64,000 nucleotides of DNA from Sphingosinicellaceae bacterium (lineage in GTDB: Bacteria; Pseudomonadota; Alphaproteobacteria; Sphingomonadales; Sphingomonadaceae): positions 3,859,001 to 3,923,000 of the forward strand of contig CP079108.1 of assembly GCA_019285715.1 (NCBI GenBank), read 5' to 3'. Of the stretch, positions 1-7,967 are shown piece by piece. The notes under the pieces are model-generated. The model did not search any database, had not been told where the DNA came from, and saw only the letters and a list, made by a program, of their open reading frames with translations. The first letter of the stretch is position 1; each line of letters opens with the position of its first letter. The position numbers were made by a program, and so were the translations under genes.

Positions 1-184
1 CGCCGAGGCCGCGCACGTCCGACGTCATCCGGGTGGCGATGGCGAGGCCGGCGGCGTCGTCCTTGGCCGAGTTGATGCGGCTGCCGGTCGACAGGCGCTC
101 CATCGCGGCGCTCAGGTTGGTCTGCGCCATGCGCTGGCCGGTCTGGGCGGTCAGTGCCGACAGGTTGGTGTTGATGACGGTCAT
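1..184 (-). CDS. Flagellin, N-terminal part (cut by window edge)
   Basis: Reading leftward from an ATG at 184 gives a protein beginning [14 protein letters not shown] and continuing with [20 protein letters not shown]. This is the conserved flagellin N-terminal region, which packs as coiled coil in the core of the flagellar filament. Only about 61 codons are inside the window, so the variable centre and the C-terminal domain cannot be checked. A good ribosome binding site (GGAGAGGG) precedes the ATG. The product is exported through the flagellar type III apparatus. The family assignment is firm; which flagellin paralogue this is cannot be said. Confidence 0.93.
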   Translation of the reverse strand, partial: MTVINTNLSALTAQTGQRMAQTNLSAAMERLSTGSRINSAKDDAAGLAIATRMTSDVRGLG

Positions 185-272
185 TGGGTGTCCCTCTCCG
201 CTGGGGTGGCAGGCCAAGGGACGGCGGGGCGCGCGGATTGCTTAATTCGGCCACTCGGCACAGTGGGGGCGG

Positions 273-905
273 GTGCAAATCCCAATCCTCCACATCGACG
301 CCCACCTGCTCGTCATCGACAAGCCCGCCGGCCTTGCGGTCCACCCCGGGCCGAGCACGCCGCGCAGTCTCGACGATCACCTGTGGAGCCTGCGCGAAGG
401 CTTCGTCCGCAACCCCCAGCCGGCGCACCGGCTGGATCGCGACACTTCGGGCTGCCTGGTGCTCGGGCGACACCCGAAGGCATCGAAGAAGCTGACCCAG
501 ATGTTTTCGGCCGGGCAGATCGGCAAAGTCTATTGGGCGGTGGTCGAAGGCGCGCCCGCCGAGGAAGAGGGTCGCATCGACGCGCCGCTCCGCAAGATCT
601 CGAGCGCCGAGGCGGGCTGGCGGATGGTCGTCGACCCGACCGGCAAGACAGCGGCAACGGCATGGCGCGTGCTCGCCCGCGAAGGCTCGCGCAGCCTGAT
701 GGAGTTCCGGCCCGAGACCGGGCGCACGCACCAGGTCCGGGTCCACGCCGCGACGCTCGGCCATCCGATCCTCGGGGACCCGGTCTATGGCGCGGGACAG
801 GGTCCCATGCGGCTGCACGCACGCGGGCTGTTGATCCCGTACCGCGACGACGCGCCCCCGGTGGACGTCGAGGCTCCGACGCCGGAGGGGTGGCCGGTCT
901 TCTGA
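273..905 (+). CDS. RluA-family RNA pseudouridine synthase
   Basis: This 210-residue protein should isomerise specific uridines of rRNA or tRNA to pseudouridine. The family signature HRLDRDTSG lies at residues 52-60, with catalytic Asp55, and the C-terminal part has TGRTHQVRVHAATLGHPI followed by GDPVYG. There is no N-terminal S4 domain, so it is a short, single-domain member resembling RluA or TruC rather than RluD. The start is a GTG. It is divergent from the flagellin gene and convergent with the crotonase gene. The RNA target cannot be read from sequence. Confidence 0.9.
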   Translation: MQIPILHIDAHLLVIDKPAGLAVHPGPSTPRSLDDHLWSLREGFVRNPQPAHRLDRDTSGCLVLGRHPKASKKLTQMFSAGQIGKVYWAVVEGAPAEEEGRIDAPLRKISSAEAGWRMVVDPTGKTAATAWRVLAREGSRSLMEFRPETGRTHQVRVHAATLGHPILGDPVYGAGQGPMRLHARGLLIPYRDDAPPVDVEAPTPEGWPVF

Positions 906-927
906 TCCTCGAAGGGGAGGATTTAAC

Positions 928-1830
928 TCACCCGTACTTCTGCTCGTCCCACCACGGGAAGAAGTCAGGCATGGCGTCGGATACCTTGTCCGGGAACAGC
1001 GCCGGGCGCTTCTCGATGAACGACATCACCCCCTCCTTGGCGTCGCCCGAGCGGCCGCGGCTGTAGATCGCGCGGCTGTCGAGCTTGTGCGCGTCCATCG
1101 GTGAGGCGGCGCCGAGCATCCGCCACATCATCTGGCGGGTCATCGCGACCGAGACCGCCGCCGTGTTCGCGGCGATCTCGTCCGCCAGCGCGTAGGCGGC
1201 GTCGAGCAGTTCGTCATCCGGGACGACGTGGCTGACGAGGCCGCCGGCGAGCGCCTCGGCGGCCGGGAACACCCGCCCCGAGAAACACCATTCCAGCGCC
1301 TGCGCGATGCCGACGATACGTGGCAGGAACCACGACGAGGCCGCTTCGGGGACGATGCCCCGGCGCGCGAAGACGAAGCCGAAGCGCGCGCTCTCACTGG
1401 CGATGCGGATGTCCATCGCCAGCTGCATGGTGACGCCGATGCCGACCGCAGGGCCGTTGATCGCGCCGATGACCGGCTTCAGGCATTCGAAGATACGCAG
1501 CGTGACGCGCCCGCCGCCGTCGCGGACCGCATCGTGGGTGTAGTCGATGCTGCCGTCCTCGCGGACCGGCGAGCCTTCACGGTGGCCGTCGGTGCGCTTG
1601 TCGTAGTCGAAAGTCGCCGCGCCCTGGCTCAGGTCGGCACCCGCACAGAAGGCGCGGCCCTCGCCGGTGACGACGACGGCGCGGACGTCGTCATCGGCAT
1701 CGACCTCGTCGAAGGCGGCGATCAACTCGTGCATCATCGTCGCGGTGAAGGCGTTGAGCTTCTCCGGGCGATTGAGGGTGATCGTCGCGATGCCCTCTGT
1801 AACCTCGTAGCGGATCTGGGTGTAGGCCAT
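928..1830 (-). CDS. Enoyl-CoA hydratase/isomerase (crotonase) family protein
   Basis: This 300-residue crotonase-fold enzyme probably hydrates an enoyl-CoA in fatty-acid or aromatic-acid breakdown. The oxyanion-hole segment GRAFCAGADL is at residues 58-67 and the second, INGPAVGIGVT, at about 125-135. An acidic residue (Glu162, in GIVPEAASSWFLP) falls where family members carry a catalytic or structural residue. An insert at about residues 72-107 makes it longer than the usual 260 residues. It lies 137 bases downstream of a thiolase gene on the same strand, so the two may act in consecutive beta-oxidation-like steps. The exact substrate is unknown. Confidence 0.9.
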   Translation of the reverse strand: MAYTQIRYEVTEGIATITLNRPEKLNAFTATMMHELIAAFDEVDADDDVRAVVVTGEGRAFCAGADLSQGAATFDYDKRTDGHREGSPVREDGSIDYTHDAVRDGGGRVTLRIFECLKPVIGAINGPAVGIGVTMQLAMDIRIASESARFGFVFARRGIVPEAASSWFLPRIVGIAQALEWCFSGRVFPAAEALAGGLVSHVVPDDELLDAAYALADEIAANTAAVSVAMTRQMMWRMLGAASPMDAHKLDSRAIYSRGRSGDAKEGVMSFIEKRPALFPDKVSDAMPDFFPWWDEQKYG

Positions 1831-1844
1831 TGTGTCCTCCTTGC

Positions 1845-1965
1845 TCCCCTTCCCCCTTGAGGGGGAGGGACCGGCGGCATAGCCGCCAGGGTGAGGGGTC
1901 GGGGCTCAACCCCTCTCCCTGGTCGCGAAGACGCGACCTGTCCCTCCCCCTCAAGGGGGGAGGGG
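1845..1965. repeat. Intergenic GC-rich inverted repeat between thiolase and crotonase genes
   Basis: The gap contains CCCCCTTGAGGGGGAGGG near 1850-1867 and the mirror image CCCTCCCCCTCAAGGGGGG near 1942-1960. Between them are shorter palindromes, GGCGGCATAGCCGCC at about 1872-1886 and GTCGCGAAGACGCGAC at about 1922-1937. It looks like a mobile intergenic palindrome of the REP/MITE-like type. It lies inside the presumed thiolase-crotonase transcript, so it could attenuate or stabilise the message. Only this copy is obvious in the window. Confidence 0.6.
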
Positions 1966-1967
1966 AA

Positions 1968-3143
1968 TTAAAGCGCCTCGATGATCGTGACGTTCGCGAG
2001 CCCGCCACCCTCGCACATGGTCTGCAGGCCCCAGCGCTTGCCGCGCGCCCGCAGGGCATGGACGAGCGTCGCCATCAACTTGGTTCCCGAGGCGCCGAGC
2101 GGGTGGCCGAGCGCGATCGCGCCGCCGTTGACGTTGAGCTTCGCCGGATCGGCACCGAGTGTCTGGAGCCAGGCCATCGGCACGCTGGCAAAGGCCTCGT
2201 TGACCTCGAACAGGTCGATATCGCTCAGCTTGATGCCAGACCGCTCGAGCGCGCGCCGGGTCGCCCCGATCGGCGCTTCGAGCATGATCACCGGATCCTC
2301 GGCGATGACGGTCATGTGGTGAATACGGGCCAGCGGCTGGACGCCGAGCGCCTTCAGGCCGCGCTCGTTGACGACCATCACGCCAGAGGCGCCGTCACAG
2401 ATCTGCGAGGACGTCGCCGCGGTCAGGCGGCCGCCTTCCTGGATCAGCTTGACGCCGCGGATCGCCTCGAGGCTGGCGTCGAAGCGGATGCCCTCGTCGA
2501 TCAGGTGCAGCTCGCGGGTGCCGTCGGGCAGCTCGACCTCGATGGGCACGATCTCGTCCTTGAAGGCGTCGGCCTTGCTGGCGGCGGCGCCGCGGCGCTG
2601 GCTTTCGAAGCCGAAGCCGTCGAGGTCGTCCTTCGACAGGTTATACTTCTTGGCGATCATCTCGGCGCCGGTGAACTGGCTGAACTGGACGCCCGGATAG
2701 CGCGCCTTGATGCCGACGCTGGCGTAGGGGCTGCCGAGGCCGGCCTCGTGCGCCGCCTTGGCGCCCGCAGCCATCGGCACGCGGGTCATCGACTCGACCC
2801 CGGCGGCGATGACGCAGTCCATCTGGCCGCTCATCACGGTGGCGGCGGCGAAGTGCAGGGCCTGCTGGCTGCTGCCGCACTGGCGGTCGACCGACGTGCC
2901 CGGAACCGTCTCGGGCAGCTTCGACGACATCACGGCGTTGCGGGCGATGTTGCCCGACTGCTGGGCGAACTGGCTGACGCAGCCCATGATGACGTCCTCG
3001 ACCATCTTGGGGTCGGCACCGGCGCGATCGACGAGCGAGTCGAGCACCTGGGCCGCGAGGTCGGCCGGATGCCACCCGGTCAGGCGGCCGCCGCGGCGCC
3101 CCCCCGCTGTACGCGCGGCAGCTACGATATAGGCTTCGGACAC
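1968..3143 (-). CDS. Acetyl-CoA acyltransferase (thiolase)
   Basis: A 391-residue thiolase that transfers acyl groups between CoA molecules in beta-oxidation or acetoacetyl-CoA formation. With the GTG start at 3143 the protein begins MSEAYIVAAARTAGGRRGG. The nucleophile Cys89 is in DRQCGSSQ, the His motif is NGGAIALGHPLGASG, and the second Cys is in MCEGGGLANV near the C-terminus. The GTG is preferred over an upstream in-frame ATG because GGGAGA lies just before it and family members begin there. It is probably co-transcribed with the downstream crotonase. A palindrome resembling MerR-family operators lies about 40-55 bases upstream. Confidence 0.93.
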   Translation of the reverse strand: MSEAYIVAAARTAGGRRGGRLTGWHPADLAAQVLDSLVDRAGADPKMVEDVIMGCVSQFAQQSGNIARNAVMSSKLPETVPGTSVDRQCGSSQQALHFAAATVMSGQMDCVIAAGVESMTRVPMAAGAKAAHEAGLGSPYASVGIKARYPGVQFSQFTGAEMIAKKYNLSKDDLDGFGFESQRRGAAASKADAFKDEIVPIEVELPDGTRELHLIDEGIRFDASLEAIRGVKLIQEGGRLTAATSSQICDGASGVMVVNERGLKALGVQPLARIHHMTVIAEDPVIMLEAPIGATRRALERSGIKLSDIDLFEVNEAFASVPMAWLQTLGADPAKLNVNGGAIALGHPLGASGTKLMATLVHALRARGKRWGLQTMCEGGGLANVTIIEAL

Positions 3144-3182
3144 GGGGATTCTCCCAAGATGGCGGTCAATTGTGCACTGTGC

Positions 3183-3198
3183 TTTACGTTTACGGCAA
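3183..3198. promoter_or_regulatory. Possible MerR-type operator upstream of the thiolase gene
   Basis: The sequence TTTACGTTTACGGCAA is an imperfect palindrome built on two ACG(T) half-sites. On the thiolase strand it overlaps a possible -35 box (TTGCCG), with CACAAT 18 bases downstream as a possible -10. Operators of this general ACGT-palindrome type are known for MerR-family regulators of acyl-CoA catabolism such as LiuR. The match was judged by eye, so this is inference. Confidence 0.3.
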
Positions 3199-3253
3199 CC
3201 CTCGCCATGGTCGACTATCACTAAAGCGGGCGAGCGATGAAGCGAGAATCCGA

Positions 3254-4633
3254 ATGAACAGGGCGGTGGCCGGCGTGGTTTTGCTGGCGTTTGTAAGTAG
3301 TGCGGCGACCATGGCAGCGGGGGCGCCGGTCAAGCGCGCCGCGCATCCGGCGCACGCCGCCCGCAAGGCTGCACCGCACCCGGCGAGGCCGGCGACCCTG
3401 CCCGACACCCCCCAGGTGACGCAGCTTCGCGCTGCCTTCCAGTACGCCTTCCCGGTCTACGAGATGATGCGGACCCGTGCCGGCACCGTCGCCAAGGCGC
3501 AGGCCTTCGGTCTGAGCGGGGTCAACCGGCTGTTCGCGCGCAAGACCCTGGCGGACGCGACGACCCGCGAGGTGACGACGCCGAACAACGACACGCTGTA
3601 TGCCAGCGCCTGGCTCGACCTGAAGAACGGGCCGGTGACGCTGACCGTCCCCGACCTGCCGGGGCGGTACAATTCCGCCGCGCTGATGAACATCTTCACC
3701 GACAATGTCGCGGTCGTCGGGACGCGAACCGGGGGCACCGGACGCTTCACCATCGCCGGGCCGGGCTTCACCGGGAGGGCTCCCGAGGGCACGACGCTGC
3801 TGCGCTCCGACACCAACGACGCCTGGCTGCTGGTCCGTGTCTACGTCGCGGGACCAGAGGACATCGCCGCGGCGGGCGAGGCGATCGACGGCTTCAAGCT
3901 GGAAGGCGGCGGCGAGGCCGTGCCGGCCACCATCGCTCCGACGCCGACCCCCGATGCCAAGACCTTCCTCGCGGTCGTCGGCGAGGCACTGGCACGTTCC
4001 GGAGTGACACCGCGCGTCGAAGGCCTTGCGCCCTACGCCGAGTTGCCTGCCGAGACGCAGAATCTCTGTGCGACCGCGATCCCGATTTTCCGCAACGAAC
4101 TCAAGGCCGGCTTCGCCAAGGTCGGCACGGTTGCCGACGGCTGGAGCTACCCAGGCCCAGGCATCGGCAACTTCGGCGATGACGACGCGGGCCGCGCCGC
4201 GGTCGCGGTCGGCGGCCTCGGTGCGCTGCCGCGGCAGGAGGCGGTGTACCTCAGCGCCAATACCGACGCCGACGGCAAGCCGCTTACTGGAGCAAGCGCC
4301 TACACCGTCCACATTCCGCCGCGTCCCCCGGTCGGGGCGTTCTGGTCGCTGACGATGTACCAGATCGACAAGGACGGGCGGCTGTTCTTCGTGCCCAATC
4401 CGCTCGACCGCTTCGCCGTGCGGTCGGCGGCGAAGTCGCTGCACTACGAGCGCGACGGCGGCCTCGACATCTTCGTCCAGGCCGCCAGGCCGAGCGGCGA
4501 GCGCGTCGTCAACTGGCTGCCCGCGCCGCCGGGGCCGTTCCGCCTCGTCTGGCGCGCCTACCTGCCCCGCGTCGAATTGCTCGACGGGACGTTCCGCCTG
4601 CCCCCTGTCACAGCCAGCGAGGTCGTGCCTTGA
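3254..4633 (+). CDS. Exported DUF1254/DUF1214 domain protein
   Basis: This 459-residue protein starts with a signal peptide (MNRAVAGVVLLAFVSSAATM, cleavage likely soon after) followed by an Ala/His/Pro-rich linker, so it should be periplasmic. The DUF1254 domain contains TPNNDTLYASAWLDL and PDLPGRYNSAALMNIF, and the DUF1214 domain contains FWSLTMYQIDKDGRLFF. The biochemical function of the family is not established. The start at 3254 is chosen because the signal peptide begins there; an upstream ATG at 3170 would add an unlikely extension. Its stop overlaps the start of the next gene. Confidence 0.88.
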   Translation: MNRAVAGVVLLAFVSSAATMAAGAPVKRAAHPAHAARKAAPHPARPATLPDTPQVTQLRAAFQYAFPVYEMMRTRAGTVAKAQAFGLSGVNRLFARKTLADATTREVTTPNNDTLYASAWLDLKNGPVTLTVPDLPGRYNSAALMNIFTDNVAVVGTRTGGTGRFTIAGPGFTGRAPEGTTLLRSDTNDAWLLVRVYVAGPEDIAAAGEAIDGFKLEGGGEAVPATIAPTPTPDAKTFLAVVGEALARSGVTPRVEGLAPYAELPAETQNLCATAIPIFRNELKAGFAKVGTVADGWSYPGPGIGNFGDDDAGRAAVAVGGLGALPRQEAVYLSANTDADGKPLTGASAYTVHIPPRPPVGAFWSLTMYQIDKDGRLFFVPNPLDRFAVRSAAKSLHYERDGGLDIFVQAARPSGERVVNWLPAPPGPFRLVWRAYLPRVELLDGTFRLPPVTASEVVP

Positions 4634-5562
4634 GCACTGCTGCCCCAACCACCGAGCCCGAGAACCGCGCCCCGCTCGCGCACCTTCACGGCGAGCGGCC
4701 GCCTGCCCCCGCATGGTTCGACGCCGCGCTCGCCGACGCGCCCGAGGTCGGGCGCGTCATGGTCGAGGGGGCCGGGATCGAGACGCTGGCGTGGGGCGAG
4801 CGCGGCAAACCCGGGCTATTGTTCCTTCACGGCAACGGCGCGCACGCGCGCTGGTGGAGCTTCATCGCGCCGTTCTTCGCCGCCGACTACCGCGTCGCCG
4901 CGCTGTCATGGTCAGGCATGGGCGGCTCCGACCACCGCGAGGTCTACACCGTCGAGAGCTTCATCGCGGAAATCTTCGCGGTCGCTGCTGCCACCGGGGC
5001 CAGCGATGCCGGCCCGCCACTGATCGTCTCGCACAGCTTCGGCGGCTTCCCGATGATGGCCGCAGCGGCCACCCGTGGCGCGGAGATGCGCGCCGCGGTG
5101 ATCGTCGACACGCCCTTCCGCGGTGTCGGCGAGGAGGGCGGGCGTCCACCCAATGCGACGCTGCGCCCGCACAAGATCTACCCGACGCTCGCCGATGCGC
5201 TGGCCCGCTTCCGCCTCGCGCCACCGCAGGGCTGCGAGAACCTGTTCATCGCCGACTATATCGCGCGGGGTTCGTTGATCGAGGTGCCGGGCGGCTGGAC
5301 CTGGGCCTTCGACCCATTCCTGTGGTCGCGCTTCGAGATCGGCGAAGCGCGGTCGCTGCTCAACCATCCCGGCTGCCCGGTCGGGCTGATCTGGGGTGAG
5401 CAGTCGATGCTCATGCCGCCCGACCGTGTCGCCTCGATGCGCGAGGCGCTTCCCGCCGGTTCGCCTGCGATCGGCATCCCGGATGCCGAGCATCATGTCA
5501 TGATCGACCAGCCGCTGGCGCTGGTGACGGCGCTCAGGGGCCTGTTCGCGCGCTGGCCCTAG
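4630..5562 (+). CDS. Alpha/beta hydrolase
   Basis: A 310-residue alpha/beta-hydrolase with LFLHGNGAHARWW (oxyanion region), the nucleophile elbow SHSFGG (Ser in the centre; the first Gly of the usual GxSxG is Ser) and a late His in DAEHHVMIDQP. It is probably a cytoplasmic esterase or hydrolase of unknown substrate. The proposed start is TTG in the sequence TTGA, sharing bases with the stop of the DUF1254 gene, which implies coupled translation. Its TAG stop shares the palindrome CTAG with the convergent glpX gene. Confidence 0.86.
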   Translation: MSTAAPTTEPENRAPLAHLHGERPPAPAWFDAALADAPEVGRVMVEGAGIETLAWGERGKPGLLFLHGNGAHARWWSFIAPFFAADYRVAALSWSGMGGSDHREVYTVESFIAEIFAVAAATGASDAGPPLIVSHSFGGFPMMAAAATRGAEMRAAVIVDTPFRGVGEEGGRPPNATLRPHKIYPTLADALARFRLAPPQGCENLFIADYIARGSLIEVPGGWTWAFDPFLWSRFEIGEARSLLNHPGCPVGLIWGEQSMLMPPDRVASMREALPAGSPAIGIPDAEHHVMIDQPLALVTALRGLFARWP

Positions 5563-6587
5563 GCGCTCTTCTTCGGCTCGCTGCGGCGCGTGCCCAGCAC
5601 CCGGCGGACAGTGCCCGACGAGGCGCGCATGACGATGCTCTCGGTGGTGATGGTCCCGTCGCGCTTGCGCCGCACGCCCTGCAGCAGCGAGCCATCGGTG
5701 ACGCCGGTCGCGGCGAAGATCACGTCGCCCTGCGCGAGGTCCTCGAGCTTGTAGATGCGCTCGAGGTCGGTGATGCCCCAACGGCGCGCGCGACCGCGCT
5801 CGTCCTCGTTCCGGAACACCAGCCGGCCCTGCATCTGGCCGCCGACGCAACGCAGCGCCGCCGCCGCGAGCACACCCTCCGGCGCACCGCCACTGCCGAT
5901 GTACAGGTCGATGCCGGTGTCAGGATCGGTCGTCGCGATGATGCCGGCGACGTCGCCGTCGGGGATCAGCATGATGCCGCAGCCGAGCGCACGGAGTTCG
6001 GCGATCAGCGCGTCGTGGCGCGGCCGGTCGAGGACGCAGGCGATGATGTCGCTCGCCTGGACGCCCTTGGCGCGGGCCAGCGACTCGACGTTCCAGGTCG
6101 TCGATTCGCGCAGGTCGATCGTGCCCTCCGGGTAGCCTGGCCCGATCGCGATCTTGTCCATGTAGGTGTCTGGCGCATTGAGCAGCCCGCCCTCCTCGGC
6201 GATCGCCAGCACCGCGAGCGCGTTGGGGCCGGCCTTGGCGGTGATCGTCGTGCCCTCGAGCGGGTCGAGGGCGATGTCGATCTTGGGGCCGCTGCCGACC
6301 CCGTTGTCCCGGTAGCCGCGGCCGACCTTCTCGCCGATGAACAGCATCGGGGCCTCGTCGCGCTCGCCCTCGCCGATGACGATGGTGCCGTCGAAATCGA
6401 GCATGTTGAGCGCATCGCGCATCGCTTCGACGGCCGCGGCATCGGCGGCATGCTCGTCGCCGCGCCCGATCTGCTTGGAGGCGGCGATCGCCGCATACTC
6501 GGTGACGCGGACCATCTCGAGGACGAGCACGCGGTCGAGGACCGCGCTGGCGGGAGCGGGGCGGGCAGAGACTGGGCTGGTGGGCAT
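5559..6587 (-). CDS. glpX: Class II fructose-1,6-bisphosphatase
   Basis: A 342-residue metal-dependent fructose-bisphosphatase of the GlpX type, producing fructose-6-phosphate in gluconeogenesis. Diagnostic stretches are GTIVIGEGERDEAPML, DPLEGTTITAKAGPNAL and YIGSGGAPEGVLAAAALR. The start at 6587 (MPTSPVSARPAPAS) has GGAG seven bases upstream and is preferred over an ATG sixteen codons earlier. It lies downstream of hom on the same strand. The stop codon overlaps that of the convergent hydrolase gene in CTAG. Confidence 0.95.
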   Translation of the reverse strand: MPTSPVSARPAPASAVLDRVLVLEMVRVTEYAAIAASKQIGRGDEHAADAAAVEAMRDALNMLDFDGTIVIGEGERDEAPMLFIGEKVGRGYRDNGVGSGPKIDIALDPLEGTTITAKAGPNALAVLAIAEEGGLLNAPDTYMDKIAIGPGYPEGTIDLRESTTWNVESLARAKGVQASDIIACVLDRPRHDALIAELRALGCGIMLIPDGDVAGIIATTDPDTGIDLYIGSGGAPEGVLAAAALRCVGGQMQGRLVFRNEDERGRARRWGITDLERIYKLEDLAQGDVIFAATGVTDGSLLQGVRRKRDGTITTESIVMRASSGTVRRVLGTRRSEPKKSA

Positions 6588-6671
6588 TTGGACTCCGGGG
6601 TCAGGTCCCCATGGGACTAGGCCGCGCCCCCGCAAAAGTCGAGTTCGGTGCGGTCGTCGTTAACGCGGTCG

Positions 6672-7967
6672 TTAGAGGTCGAGGATGTGCATCATCATCG
6701 GCGCGCCGACGACATCGTCGAGTGCGGCCATCCGGTCGAGCGCGGCGCGGACCTGCCGCTCGACGCTGTGGTGGGTGACCATGACGACAAAGACGCTGCC
6801 GCCGGGCCCATCGCCGCGCTGGATCAGGCTCTCGATCGAGACGCTCGAATCGCGCAGGGCCGCGGTCAGGGCAGCAAGGACCCCGGGTCGGTCGACGACG
6901 GTCAGCCGCAGGTAGAAGCGGCCCTGATGATCGGCCTGGTCGGCAGCGGGGAGCGCCGAAAGCTGGGCGACCGGCATCGCGAAGGCCGGGCCGACCTCGC
7001 CGCGCGCAACGTCGATGAGGTCGGCGACGACGGCGCTGGCGGTCGGTCCGGCACCGGCTCCGCGGCCCGAGAAGAACAGCCGTCCGACGAAATTGCCCTC
7101 GGCAACCACGGCATTGAGGGCGCCGTCGACGTGAGCGAGCGGGTGCGACTTGGGCACGAGGCACGGGTGGACGCGCTGGAACAGCCGGTCGCCGGCGGCA
7201 CTCGCCAGCCCGACCAGCCGGATGCGGAAGCCGAGAGCCGCCGCATACTCGATATCGGCGCTGTCGACGGCGCGGATGCCGGTCGTCGCGACGCTGCCGA
7301 AGTCGGGCCGGCTGGCAAAGGCGAGGCTGGCGAGCAGCGACAATTTGTGCGCCGCGTCGATACCGTCGATGTCGAAGCTTGGGTCGGCCTCGGCATAGCC
7401 GAGCCGCTGCGCGTCGCCGAGGACCGCCGCGAAGCCCAGCCCTTCGGCCTCCATCCGCGTCAGGATGTAGTTACAGGTGCCGTTGAGGATGCCGTAGACG
7501 CTCGACAGCTCGTTCGCCGCCGCGCCCTCGCGCAGCCCCTTGATGACCGGGATGCCGCCTGCCACCGCGGCCTCGTACTTGAGCGCGGTGCCTCTGGCTT
7601 CGGCGAGCGCGGCGAGTTCGAGGCCGTGGTGCGCCAGCATCGCCTTGTTGGCGGTGACAAAGGCCTTGCCCGCGCCGAGTGCCGCGCGCGCCAGCGTCAG
7701 CGCCGGGCCATCCGCGCCGCCGATGGTCTCGACCACGACGTCGACATCGTCACGGCTTGCGAGTTCGCCCGCATCGTCGACCCAGGCAAAGCGCGACAGG
7801 TCGACACCGCGCTCGCGGTGCCGGTCACGCGCGCTGACCGCGGTGACGACGATCTTGCGGTTGGCACGGCGGGTGATCAAAGCGGCGTTGGTGTGGAGGA
7901 GGTCGAGAACGCCACCACCGACGGTGCCGAGCCCGGCGAGGCCGATGCGCAAAGGTTCAGCTGGCAA
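6672..7967 (-). CDS. hom: Homoserine dehydrogenase
   Basis: A 431-residue enzyme reducing aspartate semialdehyde to homoserine for threonine and methionine synthesis. The N-terminal nucleotide fold has GLAGLGTVGGGVLDLL, the catalytic domain contains AAVAGGIPVIKGLREG and NGTCNYILTRME, and a C-terminal ACT domain (VVDRPGVLAALTAAL) suggests feedback control by an amino acid, usually threonine. The proposed start is a TTG overlapping the aminotransferase stop by 11 bases; a second TTG five codons later is the alternative. It sits between the aminotransferase and glpX genes. Confidence 0.94.
   Translation of the reverse strand: MPAEPLRIGLAGLGTVGGGVLDLLHTNAALITRRANRKIVVTAVSARDRHRERGVDLSRFAWVDDAGELASRDDVDVVVETIGGADGPALTLARAALGAGKAFVTANKAMLAHHGLELAALAEARGTALKYEAAVAGGIPVIKGLREGAAANELSSVYGILNGTCNYILTRMEAEGLGFAAVLGDAQRLGYAEADPSFDIDGIDAAHKLSLLASLAFASRPDFGSVATTGIRAVDSADIEYAAALGFRIRLVGLASAAGDRLFQRVHPCLVPKSHPLAHVDGALNAVVAEGNFVGRLFFSGRGAGAGPTASAVVADLIDVARGEVGPAFAMPVAQLSALPAADQADHQGRFYLRLTVVDRPGVLAALTAALRDSSVSIESLIQRGDGPGGSVFVVMVTHHSVERQVRAALDRMAALDDVVGAPMMMHILDL

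Noticed and set aside
240-253. Sigma-54-like element TGGCCGAATTAAGC upstream of flagellin
   Set aside because: The GG and GC are separated by nine bases instead of the required ten, so it does not fit a sigma-54 promoter.
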